Positions 56,577 through 64,000 of a DNA stretch of 64,000 bases are shown here, one piece after another; the stretch's first letter is position 1; the number at the start of each line of letters is the position of its first letter. Position numbers and translations under genes: made by a program. Below the pieces are notes generated by a model, which was given only the letters and a program-made list of their open reading frames with translations, was not told the origin of the DNA and did not search any database. Origin of the DNA: Aequitasia blattaphilus (GTDB taxonomy: Bacteria > Bacillota > Clostridia > Lachnospirales > Lachnospiraceae); contig NZ_JAMXOD010000007.1 in assembly GCF_024721305.1 (NCBI RefSeq), positions 1 to 64,000 of the forward strand, read 5' to 3'.

Positions 56577-56798
56577 TTAGTTTACTTCTATTAATGCTGC
56601 ATCGCTTTTACGAAGAGACAATTCATATCCTCTTACTGTAACTTCGATTGGGTCACCTAATGGAGCAACCTTTCTTACATAAACAGAAGTACCCTTTGTA
56701 ATGCCCATATCCATAATTCTTCTTTTAATTGCACCTTCGCCGTAAAGCTTTTTAACACTTACCGTCGAACCTACCGGAACATCTCTTAAACTTTGCAT
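56577..56798 (-). CDS. feoA: FeoA-type SH3 protein, copy 1
   Basis: A 73-residue FeoA: LRDVPVGSTVSVKKL at the start, IKRRIMDMGITKGTSVYVRKVAPLG in the middle and VRGYELSLRKSDAALI at the end, the standard SH3-like fold that binds and tunes FeoB. It directly precedes feoB. Confidence 0.93.
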   Translation of the reverse strand: MQSLRDVPVGSTVSVKKLYGEGAIKRRIMDMGITKGTSVYVRKVAPLGDPIEVTVRGYELSLRKSDAALIEVN

Positions 56799-56830
56799 CT
56801 TCTTATCTCTCCTTATTGTTTCCTATTCCT

Positions 56831-57043
56831 TTAAACCATAATCTTGTTCGCTATCGATTTGCTGATTGCAACTCTGGAGTCCTTTACCTGTACAATCACA
56901 TTTCCGCCACTGGAAGAAACGATTCTCACCTCTTCACCTGCAACGAAACCTAACTCTCCAAGAAAACTTCTTGTTTCTTCTTTTCCTCCAACCTTCTTAA
57001 TACTTGCGGAGTCTCCCATGTTTAACATTGTTAAGGGCATCAT
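56831..57043 (-). CDS. feoA: FeoA-type SH3 protein, copy 2
   Basis: A 70-residue FeoA with GDSASIKKVGGKEETRSFL near 10, FVAGEEVRIVSSSGGNVIV and VAISKSIANKIMV at the end. It is diverged from the other copy. The start codon overlaps an out-of-frame TGA as described under the Fur gene. Two FeoA genes before one FeoB is common in Firmicutes. Confidence 0.9.
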   Translation of the reverse strand: MMPLTMLNMGDSASIKKVGGKEETRSFLGELGFVAGEEVRIVSSSGGNVIVQVKDSRVAISKSIANKIMV

Positions 57044-57059
57044 CTTTCACCACCTTCAT

Positions 57060-57302
57060 TCAAAAACTTACCGTCATCTCTTTTTTCACCAAGTTCAAAC
57101 TTTCCAAGAGTTGAATTGTTCGATATACCGTCGCAATTCCTACATTCTGATCGATTTTTTTAACGGCATAGTATACTTCTTTCACCGAAGAATATTCGTT
57201 ATCGATAATCAGCTTGAGAAGTACTCGTCTTTGATTGGTTATGCGATAACCCTTTTCTCTTAGCAATACAATTGCTTCCTCTACACGTTCTTCCTTATTC
57301 AT
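57060..57302 (-). CDS. Short Fur-family protein, DNA-binding domain only
   Basis: An 80-residue protein equal to the N-terminal half of Fur: YRITNQRRVLLKLI near 19, VKEVYYAVKK near 40 and the recognition helix VGIATVYRTIQLLESLNLV near 53-71. The dimerisation and metal-binding half (about 60 residues) is missing; feoA starts only 16 bases past the stop codon. A different frame is open over the last 60 bases (reads GKFELGEKRDDGKF) and stops in an ATGA overlap with feoA, so an indel near the end is an alternative. It is the first gene of the feo operon, under a Fur box. Whether it regulates alone, antagonises full-length Fur, or is decaying is unknown. Confidence 0.75.
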   Translation of the reverse strand: MNKEERVEEAIVLLREKGYRITNQRRVLLKLIIDNEYSSVKEVYYAVKKIDQNVGIATVYRTIQLLESLNLVKKEMTVSF

Positions 57303-57322
57303 TTCCTAATCCTCGTATTTTT

Positions 57323-57341
57323 GATTATGATTATCATTAAC
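57323..57341 (-). promoter_or_regulatory. Fur box overlapping the feo transcription start
   Basis: GATTATGATTATCATTAAC agrees with the 19-base Fur box GATAATGATAATCATTATC at 16 positions and sits directly behind the -10 element, covering the transcription start. Bound Fur would block the promoter when iron is plentiful. Confidence 0.88.
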
Positions 57342-57370
57342 ATTATAGTTTCTATTCTGCTCTTTGTCAA
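57342..57370 (-). promoter_or_regulatory. Consensus promoter of the feo operon
   Basis: Minus-strand TTGACA (57365-57370), exactly 17 bases, TATAAT (57342-57347). A fully consensus sigma-A promoter, so expression should be strong when the adjoining Fur box is free. Confidence 0.92.
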
Positions 57371-57390
57371 TTCTTTTTGATAATTAATTT

Positions 57391-57447
57391 CAAAAAGAGA
57401 GCCATCACAAATGTATGCTTCTGCATTCTCATTTGCGATGACTCTCT
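57391..57447 (-). terminator. Terminator after rpoC
   Basis: On the minus strand an 18-base stem (AGAGAGTCATCGCAAATG with CATTTGTGATGGCTCTCT, two non-Watson-Crick pairs) is followed by TTTTTG. It ends the rpoBC transcript 10 bases past rpoC. Confidence 0.9.
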
Positions 57448-57456
57448 CTATTTGAA

Positions 57457-60400
57457 TTATTCTTCGACCGTCATAAAGGTATCATTTGAAATGGATTCTC
57501 CAATTTCAGTGGCATCTTCATAACCAATCAATGTATCATCCTCAATCATCATAGATTGTGATTCCAACTCAACATCCCGATATCTTCTCATACCAGTACC
57601 AGCTGGAATATGTTTACCAATGATTACATTTTCTTTTAGACCTACTAAGTGGTCAACTTTTCCCTTAATTGCTGCTTCCGTAAGAACCTTTGTAGTTTCC
57701 TGGAATGATGCAGCTGACAAGAATGAATCCGTTGCCAAAGAAGCTTTCGTAATACCAAGCATAATCTGCTCGCCAGTTGCTTCTTCTTTGCCCTCTTTTT
57801 GAAGTTCTTCGTTCTTGTCTTCAAAGTCTAATATATCTACTAAAGTACCTGGTAAGAAATCAGAATCACCAGCGTCTTCAATCTTAATCTTCTTTAACAT
57901 CTGACGCACGATTACTTCAATATGCTTATCGTTGATTTCAACACCTTGAAGTCTGTATACACGTTGTACTTCTTGAATCATATAATTTTGAACCGCCTTG
58001 AGTCCTTTAATCTTCAAAATATCATGAGGATTTACACTACCTTCTGTCAACTCATCTCCGGCTTCTAATTCCTGATCATCACGAATCTTAATTCTTGATC
58101 CATAGGGGATTAAATATGCTTTTGATTCTCCAGTTTCATGGCTGGTTACAATGATTTCTCTTTTCTTCTTAGAGTCACTTATGGTTGCAACTCCGGCAAA
58201 CTCTGTAATAATCGCAAGACCTTTTGGCTTTCTTGCTTCAAAGAGCTCCTCGACACGAGGAAGACCCTGGGTAATATCGTCACCGGCCACACCACCAGTA
58301 TGGAAAGTACGCATAGTAAGCTGTGTTCCCGGCTCTCCAATAGACTGAGCCGCTATAATACCAACTGCTTCTCCTACCTGTACCGGTTCCCCTGTTGCCA
58401 TGTTGGCACCGTAACATTTTGCACAAACTCCGGCATGAGATTTACAGGTCAGCATTGTACGAATTTTAATCTTCGTAAGTTCGTTTCCATTCTCATCCAC
58501 ACCTTTTTTCATAATAAGTTCTGCACGCTTCGGTGTTACCATATGATTTTCTTTTACTAAAACATTTCCATCTTTATCCCGAATCGTCTCTGCAAGATAA
58601 CGTCCAGTAATACGTTCTTGAAGTCCTTCAATTTCCTCGTTGCCTTCCATAAATGCTTTTACGTAGGTTCCAGGAATTCCGTCTCCTCTTTGACAATCCA
58701 CATCACGGATAATCAAATCCTGAGACACATCTACAAGACGTCTCGTCAAGTATCCTGAATCGGCAGTACGAAGAGCGGTATCTGAAAGACCTTTACGCGC
58801 TCCATGGGCAGACATAAAGTATTCCAATACATCCAGTCCCTCACGGAAGTTTGACTTGATTGGAAGTTCAATAGTACGTCCTGTTGTATCCGCCATCAAT
58901 CCACGCATACCTGCAAGCTGCTTGATCTGCTTGTCAGAACCACGGGCTCCTGAATCCGCCATCATATAGATGTTGTTATAGCTGTCAAGTCCAGACAGAA
59001 GAGCTTCTGTCAGCTTATCATCTGTTACCTTCCAGGTTTCTACAACTTCTTTGTAACGTTCTTCTTCTGTAATAAGACCACGTTTGTAGTTCTTTGTAAT
59101 CTTATCCACAGTTGCCTGAGCCTCTTCAATCATCTGTGGTTTTTCTGGCGGCACTGTCATATCCGAAATAGATACCGTCATAGCCGCTCTAGTTGAATAC
59201 TTGTATCCAATCGATTTTACTGCATCCAGTACTTCTGCCGTTGCAGTAGAACCATGATTATTAATTACTTTTTCTAAAATCTGCTTTAACTGTTTCTTTC
59301 CAACATGGAAATCTATTTCAAGAAGAAGTTCATTTCCTTCCTTTTCACGATCTACAAATCCAAGATCCTGAGGAATAATCTCGTTGAAAATAAATCTTCC
59401 AAGAGTAGACTCAACAAGGTCTGTTATCACGCTTCCATCTGGCATGGTCTTGCTGATACGAACCTTTATTTTGGAATGCAATGTAATTGCTTCATTTTCA
59501 TAAGCAAGAATTGCTTCATTCACGCTCTTGTAGAAATTCCCTTCGCCCTTTGCACCAGGACGCTCCTGTGTCAGGTAGTAGATTCCAAGAACCATATCCT
59601 GAGAAGGAACGGCTACCGGCCCACCATCTGATGGCTTCAACAAGTTGTTTGGAGAGAGGAGCAAAAATCTACACTCCGCCTGTGCTTCTACTGATAAAGG
59701 AAGATGCACCGCCATCTGGTCTCCATCGAAATCCGCATTGTAAGCTGTACACACCAAGGGATGAAGTTTAATCGCTTTACCTTCAACCAGGATTGGTTCA
59801 AATGCCTGAATACCTAGTCTATGAAGTGTAGGGGCACGGTTTAGCATAACTGGATGCTCTTTAATAACATCTTCCAGTACATCCCATACTTCTGGCTGCA
59901 GCTTCTCTACCATTTTCTTGGCATTTTTTATATTATGGGCTGTTCCGTTTTGAACCAGCTCTTTCATAACAAAAGGTTTAAATAGCTCAATTGCCATTTC
60001 CTTTGGAAGACCACACTGATAAATCTTTAGTTCCGGTCCAACTACAATAACGGAACGTCCGGAGTAATCCACACGTTTTCCAAGTAAGTTCTGACGGAAA
60101 CGTCCTGATTTACCTTTCAACATATCGGATAAAGATTTTAAGGCTCTGTTACCTGGTCCTGTAACCGGACGTCCACGACGGCCATTATCAATCAAGGCAT
60201 CCACAGCTTCTTGAAGCATTCTCTTCTCGTTTCGAACGATGATATCCGGTGCTCCAAGTTCCAAAAGTCTTTTCAAACGGTTGTTACGGTTAATGATTCG
60301 TCTGTATAAGTCGTTCAAGTCAGATGTAGCAAAACGTCCACCATCCAACTGAACCATCGGTCTTAAATCCGGTGGAATAACAGGAATTGCTGTCATAATC

Positions 60401-61101
60401 ATCCATTCCGGTTTATTGCCTGATTCTCTAAAAGCCTCTACAACTTCCAATCTTTTTACAATTCTGGCTCTTTTTTGTCCTGTTGCATGCTCTAAATCAG
60501 ACTGAAGTTCCTCGTATTCTTTATCTAATTCAATAGACTCCAACAATTCTTTGATTGCTTCTGCACCCATTCCAACACGGAAAGCTCCGTAACCATAAGA
60601 ATCAATAGCATCCTGATACTCTGCTTCCGAGAGCACTTGCTTGTAGGTGAGATTTGTGTCCATTCCATCCAAAACAACGTAGGAAGCAAAGTACAACACC
60701 TTCTCAAGTGTTCTTGGAGATAAGTCAAGAATAAGACCCATTCTACTGGGAATACCCTTGAAATACCAAATATGAGAAACCGGGGCAGCTAAAGCAATAT
60801 GACCCATGCGTTCACGACGCACACTTGCTTTGGTAACTTCTACGCCACAACGGTCACAAACTACGCCTTTGTAACGAATCTTTTTATATTTTCCACAGTG
60901 ACATTCCCAGTCTTTGCTAGGTCCAAATATCTTCTCACAGAACAAACCATCTTTTTCCGGCTTCAGCGTTCTGTAATTAATCGTTTCCGGTTTTGTAACT
61001 TCTCCCCTGGACCATTGTAATACCTTCTCAGGTGATGCCAAACCGATTCGAATGGAGTCAAATGTCATAGGTTTATAGCTTTCTTGATTTACTGCTGGCA
61101 T
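57457..61101 (-). CDS. rpoC: DNA-directed RNA polymerase beta' subunit
   Basis: A 1214-residue beta' subunit, complete. Zinc ribbon [20 protein letters not shown] near 72-92 (Cys at 72, 74, 87, 90), active-site [12 protein letters not shown] near 450, trigger-loop and second zinc site region [13 protein letters not shown] near 887. It forms the polymerase core with RpoB. It lies 14 bases behind rpoB. Confidence 0.98.
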   Translation of the reverse strand: MPAVNQESYKPMTFDSIRIGLASPEKVLQWSRGEVTKPETINYRTLKPEKDGLFCEKIFGPSKDWECHCGKYKKIRYKGVVCDRCGVEVTKASVRRERMGHIALAAPVSHIWYFKGIPSRMGLILDLSPRTLEKVLYFASYVVLDGMDTNLTYKQVLSEAEYQDAIDSYGYGAFRVGMGAEAIKELLESIELDKEYEELQSDLEHATGQKRARIVKRLEVVEAFRESGNKPEWMIMTAIPVIPPDLRPMVQLDGGRFATSDLNDLYRRIINRNNRLKRLLELGAPDIIVRNEKRMLQEAVDALIDNGRRGRPVTGPGNRALKSLSDMLKGKSGRFRQNLLGKRVDYSGRSVIVVGPELKIYQCGLPKEMAIELFKPFVMKELVQNGTAHNIKNAKKMVEKLQPEVWDVLEDVIKEHPVMLNRAPTLHRLGIQAFEPILVEGKAIKLHPLVCTAYNADFDGDQMAVHLPLSVEAQAECRFLLLSPNNLLKPSDGGPVAVPSQDMVLGIYYLTQERPGAKGEGNFYKSVNEAILAYENEAITLHSKIKVRISKTMPDGSVITDLVESTLGRFIFNEIIPQDLGFVDREKEGNELLLEIDFHVGKKQLKQILEKVINNHGSTATAEVLDAVKSIGYKYSTRAAMTVSISDMTVPPEKPQMIEEAQATVDKITKNYKRGLITEEERYKEVVETWKVTDDKLTEALLSGLDSYNNIYMMADSGARGSDKQIKQLAGMRGLMADTTGRTIELPIKSNFREGLDVLEYFMSAHGARKGLSDTALRTADSGYLTRRLVDVSQDLIIRDVDCQRGDGIPGTYVKAFMEGNEEIEGLQERITGRYLAETIRDKDGNVLVKENHMVTPKRAELIMKKGVDENGNELTKIKIRTMLTCKSHAGVCAKCYGANMATGEPVQVGEAVGIIAAQSIGEPGTQLTMRTFHTGGVAGDDITQGLPRVEELFEARKPKGLAIITEFAGVATISDSKKKREIIVTSHETGESKAYLIPYGSRIKIRDDQELEAGDELTEGSVNPHDILKIKGLKAVQNYMIQEVQRVYRLQGVEINDKHIEVIVRQMLKKIKIEDAGDSDFLPGTLVDILDFEDKNEELQKEGKEEATGEQIMLGITKASLATDSFLSAASFQETTKVLTEAAIKGKVDHLVGLKENVIIGKHIPAGTGMRRYRDVELESQSMMIEDDTLIGYEDATEIGESISNDTFMTVEE

Positions 61102-61115
61102 ATTGGCACCCCTTT

Positions 61116-64000
61116 CTATTCTTCGTCGTCTGAAAATTCATCAAATGTAATTTCCATGTCATCCACTACATCTTCTGGCTCCGCCTCTTCAATGGCTACC
61201 AGCTCTTCTCCTTGGAATTCCTGCGCAGTATATCCCTTCTCACCCAAGTTTTCCTCATTATTATACTTACGATCCCCTTCGATTAGAGAACGGAAATCTG
61301 TTTCTCCCAGATCAACTGTTTCCATAATCTCTACCTCTGAGTTATCTTCTCTTAACACTCTAACATCAAGACCCAAAGACTGCAGCTCTTTTAAGAGAAC
61401 CTTAAAGGATTCCGGAATTCCCGGCTCCGGTATGTTATCCCCTTTAATAATCGCTTCATACGTCTTTACACGTCCTACCACATCATCTGATTTAACGGTC
61501 AGAATTTCTTGCAAGGTATAAGATGCTCCATAGGCCTCTAAAGCCCAAACTTCCATCTCTCCAAATCTCTGTCCACCAAACTGCGCTTTACCACCTAACG
61601 GCTGTTGTGTAACCAGTGAGTAAGGTCCCGTAGAACGAGCGTGAATCTTATCATCAACCAAGTGATGAAGTTTCAGGTAATGCATGTGTCCAATCGTTAC
61701 CGGACTATCAAAGTACTCACCTGTTCTACCGTCTCTTAAGCGTACCTTTCCATCTCGAGAAAGAGGTACTCCCTTCCAAAGCTCTCTATGATCTCTGTTT
61801 TCATAAAGCTGCTCCAACACTTCCGGACGCACTGAGTCTTTGTATTTTGCTTCAAATTCTTCCCATTCACTATTTACATAATCGTTTGCAAGATCCAGGG
61901 TATCCATAATATCATTCTCATCTGCACCATCAAATACAGGTGTGGCAATATTAAATCCAAGAGCCTTGGCAGCCAAAGATAAATGTATTTCCAAAACCTG
62001 TCCAATGTTCATACGTGACGGTACACCCAATGGATTCAGTACGATATCCAAAGGTCTTCCATTTGGCAGGAAAGGCATATCTTCTACCGGAAGAACTCTG
62101 GAAACAACACCCTTGTTTCCATGACGTCCAGCCATTTTGTCTCCAACAGATATTTTTCTCTTTTGGGCAATGTAAATACGAACCGCCTGATTCACTCCCG
62201 GAGACAGCTCATCGCCGTTTTCTCTTGTAAACACCTTAGCATCTACAACAATTCCATATTCACCATGAGGCACCTTCAAAGAAGTATCTCGAACCTCTCT
62301 GGCTTTTTCACCAAAGATTGCACGGAGAAGACGTTCTTCTGCTGTCAACTCTGTCTCTCCCTTTGGTGTTACTTTACCTACCAAAATGTCTCCCGCCCGG
62401 ACTTCTGCTCCGATGCGGATAATTCCACGATCATCCAGGTTTTTAAGAGCATCATCTCCAACTCCTGGAATATCTCTGGTGATTTCTTCTGGTCCAAGCT
62501 TTGTATCTCTTGCTTCTGCTTCATACTCTTCAATATGAATCGATGTATACACATCATCCTGTACAAGACGTTCACTTAAAAGTACAGCATCCTCATAGTT
62601 ATAACCTTCCCAAGTCATAAATCCAATCAGAGGGTTCTTTCCAAGAGCCATCTCGCCTTTTGCAGTAGAAGGTCCATCTGCAATTACATCTCCCGCTTTT
62701 ACCCTGTCATCTTTAAAGACGATTGGTCTTTGGTTGTAGCAGTTACTTTGGTTACTTCTTAAAAACTTAGTTAATTTATATCTTTCTAAACGGCCATCAT
62801 CTTCACGAATGGTGATTTCTGTCGAAGTTACCCGCTCCACTACACCATCTTTTTTCGCAACAATACAAACACCGGAGTCAACCGCTGATTTTTCTTCCAT
62901 ACCAGTTCCTACAACAGGAGCCTCAGTCAGCATAAGAGGTACGGCTTGTCGTTGCATGTTTGATCCCATCAGCGCACGGTTCGCATCGTCATTTTCAAGG
63001 AAAGGAATCAATGCCGTCGCCACTGAGAATACCATCTTAGGAGATACATCCATGTAGTCAAACATGGTTTTTTCATATTCTTGTGTCTCCTCTTTATAAC
63101 GGCCTGAAACATTGGCATGTTTGAAATGTCCCTCTTCATCCAATGGCTCATTCGCCTGTGCAACATGGTAGTTGTCCTCTTCATCAGCAGTCATATATAC
63201 TACTTCATCCGTTACAACCGGATTTTCCGGATCATCATGATTAATGGTACGATACGGCGCCTCAATAAACCCATACTGATTAATCCGTGCATAGGTTGCA
63301 AGGGAGTTAATCAGACCAATGTTTGGACCTTCCGGTGTTTCGATAGGACACATTCTTCCGTAATGGGAGTAGTGAACATCTCGAACCTCAAATCCGGCAC
63401 GGTCTCTTGACAGACCACCAGGACCTAATGCAGAGAGACGTCTTTTATGAGTCAACTCTCCAAGAGGGTTATTTTGATCCATGAACTGAGACAACTGAGA
63501 GGAACCGAAAAATTCCTTAACAGCCGCAGTAACAGGCTTAATATTAATCAATGACTGTGGTGAAATTCCATCTAAATCTTGTGTTGTCATTCTCTCACGA
63601 ACAACTCTTTCTAATCTGGACAGACCAATTCTGTATTGATTCTGCAAAAGCTCACCAACTGCACGAATACGTCTGTTTCCTAAATGGTCAATGTCGTCAT
63701 CATTTCCCATTCCGTACTCAATATGGATATTATAATTAATGGAAGCAAAAATATCTTCCTTTGTAATATGCTTTGGTATTAAATCAGGGAGTTCTCTTTT
63801 TACAAGAGCCTTTAATTCGTCAATATCGCCTTCTGATTCCTCAATGATACCTGCAAGAACTGGATAATATACTAATTCCGTTACGCCTACTTCTTCTGGA
63901 TCTATATCTACAATCGTTGCAAAGTCAACCATCATGTTTGATAAAATTTTGATTGGTCTGTCTTCTTCTGGTACATCAACCATCACAAAAGGAGCCCCGC
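61116..64000 (-). CDS. rpoB: DNA-directed RNA polymerase beta subunit, C-terminal part
   Basis: The 961 C-terminal residues of RpoB; the N-terminus lies beyond the right edge, and the internal Met at 63986 is not the start. The rifampicin-binding region reads [20 protein letters not shown] followed by [11 protein letters not shown], with wild-type Asp, His and Ser at the usual resistance positions. The C-terminus has [20 protein letters not shown]. It ends with a 70-residue acidic tail. Confidence 0.98.
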   Translation of the reverse strand, partial: GAPFVMVDVPEEDRPIKILSNMMVDFATIVDIDPEEVGVTELVYYPVLAGIIEESEGDIDELKALVKRELPDLIPKHITKEDIFASINYNIHIEYGMGNDDDIDHLGNRRIRAVGELLQNQYRIGLSRLERVVRERMTTQDLDGISPQSLINIKPVTAAVKEFFGSSQLSQFMDQNNPLGELTHKRRLSALGPGGLSRDRAGFEVRDVHYSHYGRMCPIETPEGPNIGLINSLATYARINQYGFIEAPYRTINHDDPENPVVTDEVVYMTADEEDNYHVAQANEPLDEEGHFKHANVSGRYKEETQEYEKTMFDYMDVSPKMVFSVATALIPFLENDDANRALMGSNMQRQAVPLMLTEAPVVGTGMEEKSAVDSGVCIVAKKDGVVERVTSTEITIREDDGRLERYKLTKFLRSNQSNCYNQRPIVFKDDRVKAGDVIADGPSTAKGEMALGKNPLIGFMTWEGYNYEDAVLLSERLVQDDVYTSIHIEEYEAEARDTKLGPEEITRDIPGVGDDALKNLDDRGIIRIGAEVRAGDILVGKVTPKGETELTAEERLLRAIFGEKAREVRDTSLKVPHGEYGIVVDAKVFTRENGDELSPGVNQAVRIYIAQKRKISVGDKMAGRHGNKGVVSRVLPVEDMPFLPNGRPLDIVLNPLGVPSRMNIGQVLEIHLSLAAKALGFNIATPVFDGADENDIMDTLDLANDYVNSEWEEFEAKYKDSVRPEVLEQLYENRDHRELWKGVPLSRDGKVRLRDGRTGEYFDSPVTIGHMHYLKLHHLVDDKIHARSTGPYSLVTQQPLGGKAQFGGQRFGEMEVWALEAYGASYTLQEILTVKSDDVVGRVKTYEAIIKGDNIPEPGIPESFKVLLKELQSLGLDVRVLREDNSEVEIMETVDLGETDFRSLIEGDRKYNNEENLGEKGYTAQEFQGEELVAIEEAEPEDVVDDMEITFDEFSDDEE

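Noticed and set aside
63987-64000. Treating rpoB as a complete gene starting at 63986
   Set aside because: The frame continues to the window edge and the N-terminal third of RpoB is missing; the Met at 63986 is internal.

Overview
The window looks like chromosomal DNA of a low-GC, spore-former-related Firmicute, most likely a gut Lachnospiraceae member. The evidence is the AT-rich coding sequence with strong AGGAGG ribosome sites, the TTGACA/TATAAT promoters, the MglBAC transporter with YesM/YesN-type regulators, the VTC/DUF4956/DUF4353 operon, the FeoA-FeoA-FeoB-Cys-rich cluster and the rpoB-rpoC ... rpsL-rpsG-fusA-tuf order. Species cannot be named from this sequence. Nearly everything lies on the minus strand; only 15311-20999 reads plus.

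Layout. 1-12025: a sugar module on the minus strand: mglB-mglA-mglC (galactose/glucose-type ABC importer), a terminator, then a sensory operon (AraC-type response regulator, histidine kinase, two extra sugar-binding proteins, a Gfo/Idh oxidoreductase, a uracil permease), and the start of an FGGY sugar kinase. 12185-15214: a polar amino-acid ABC importer with an aquaporin behind it. 15311-20611 (plus): an OmpR-type two-component system followed by a VTC-domain / DUF4956 / DUF4353 operon whose promoter carries three phased direct repeats. 20781-22377: a decayed isochorismatase-like fragment and a glycosyltransferase.

22568-44309 is a compound defence island with three CRISPR arrays, all transcribed on the minus strand and each placed directly behind an effector gene or its relic. 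(a) A complete type I-C operon cas3-cas5c-cas8c(-internal cas11c)-cas7c-cas4-cas1-cas2, then array 1 (20 repeats). (b) A reduced type III operon, cas6 - DUF6602 PD-(D/E)XK nuclease - cas10 without an HD domain - csm3 - csm4 - csm5, with no csm2, csm6, cas1 or cas2, then array 2 (36 clear repeats plus one decayed) with the same repeat as array 1. (c) An AAA ATPase/RloB pair (AbiL-like). (d) The last codons of a second csm5-like gene, then array 3 (5 repeats) with a diverged repeat whose stem changes are compensatory. All three leaders share an inverted-repeat motif at an almost fixed distance (115, 114 and 115 nt) from the first repeat. Arrays 1 and 2 hold the same 33-nt spacer sequence with a 2-nt difference at one end only. 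The most unusual item is the reduced type III operon with the built-in DUF6602 nuclease.

44385-64000: housekeeping genes tuf, fusA, rpsG, rpsL, then HD, M24 peptidase, chagasin-like inhibitor, a SARP-like two-component system, the feo iron operon with a Fur box overlapping its promoter and a Fur protein cut down to its DNA-binding half, and finally rpoC and a partial rpoB. The feo-containing block separates rpoBC from the str operon.
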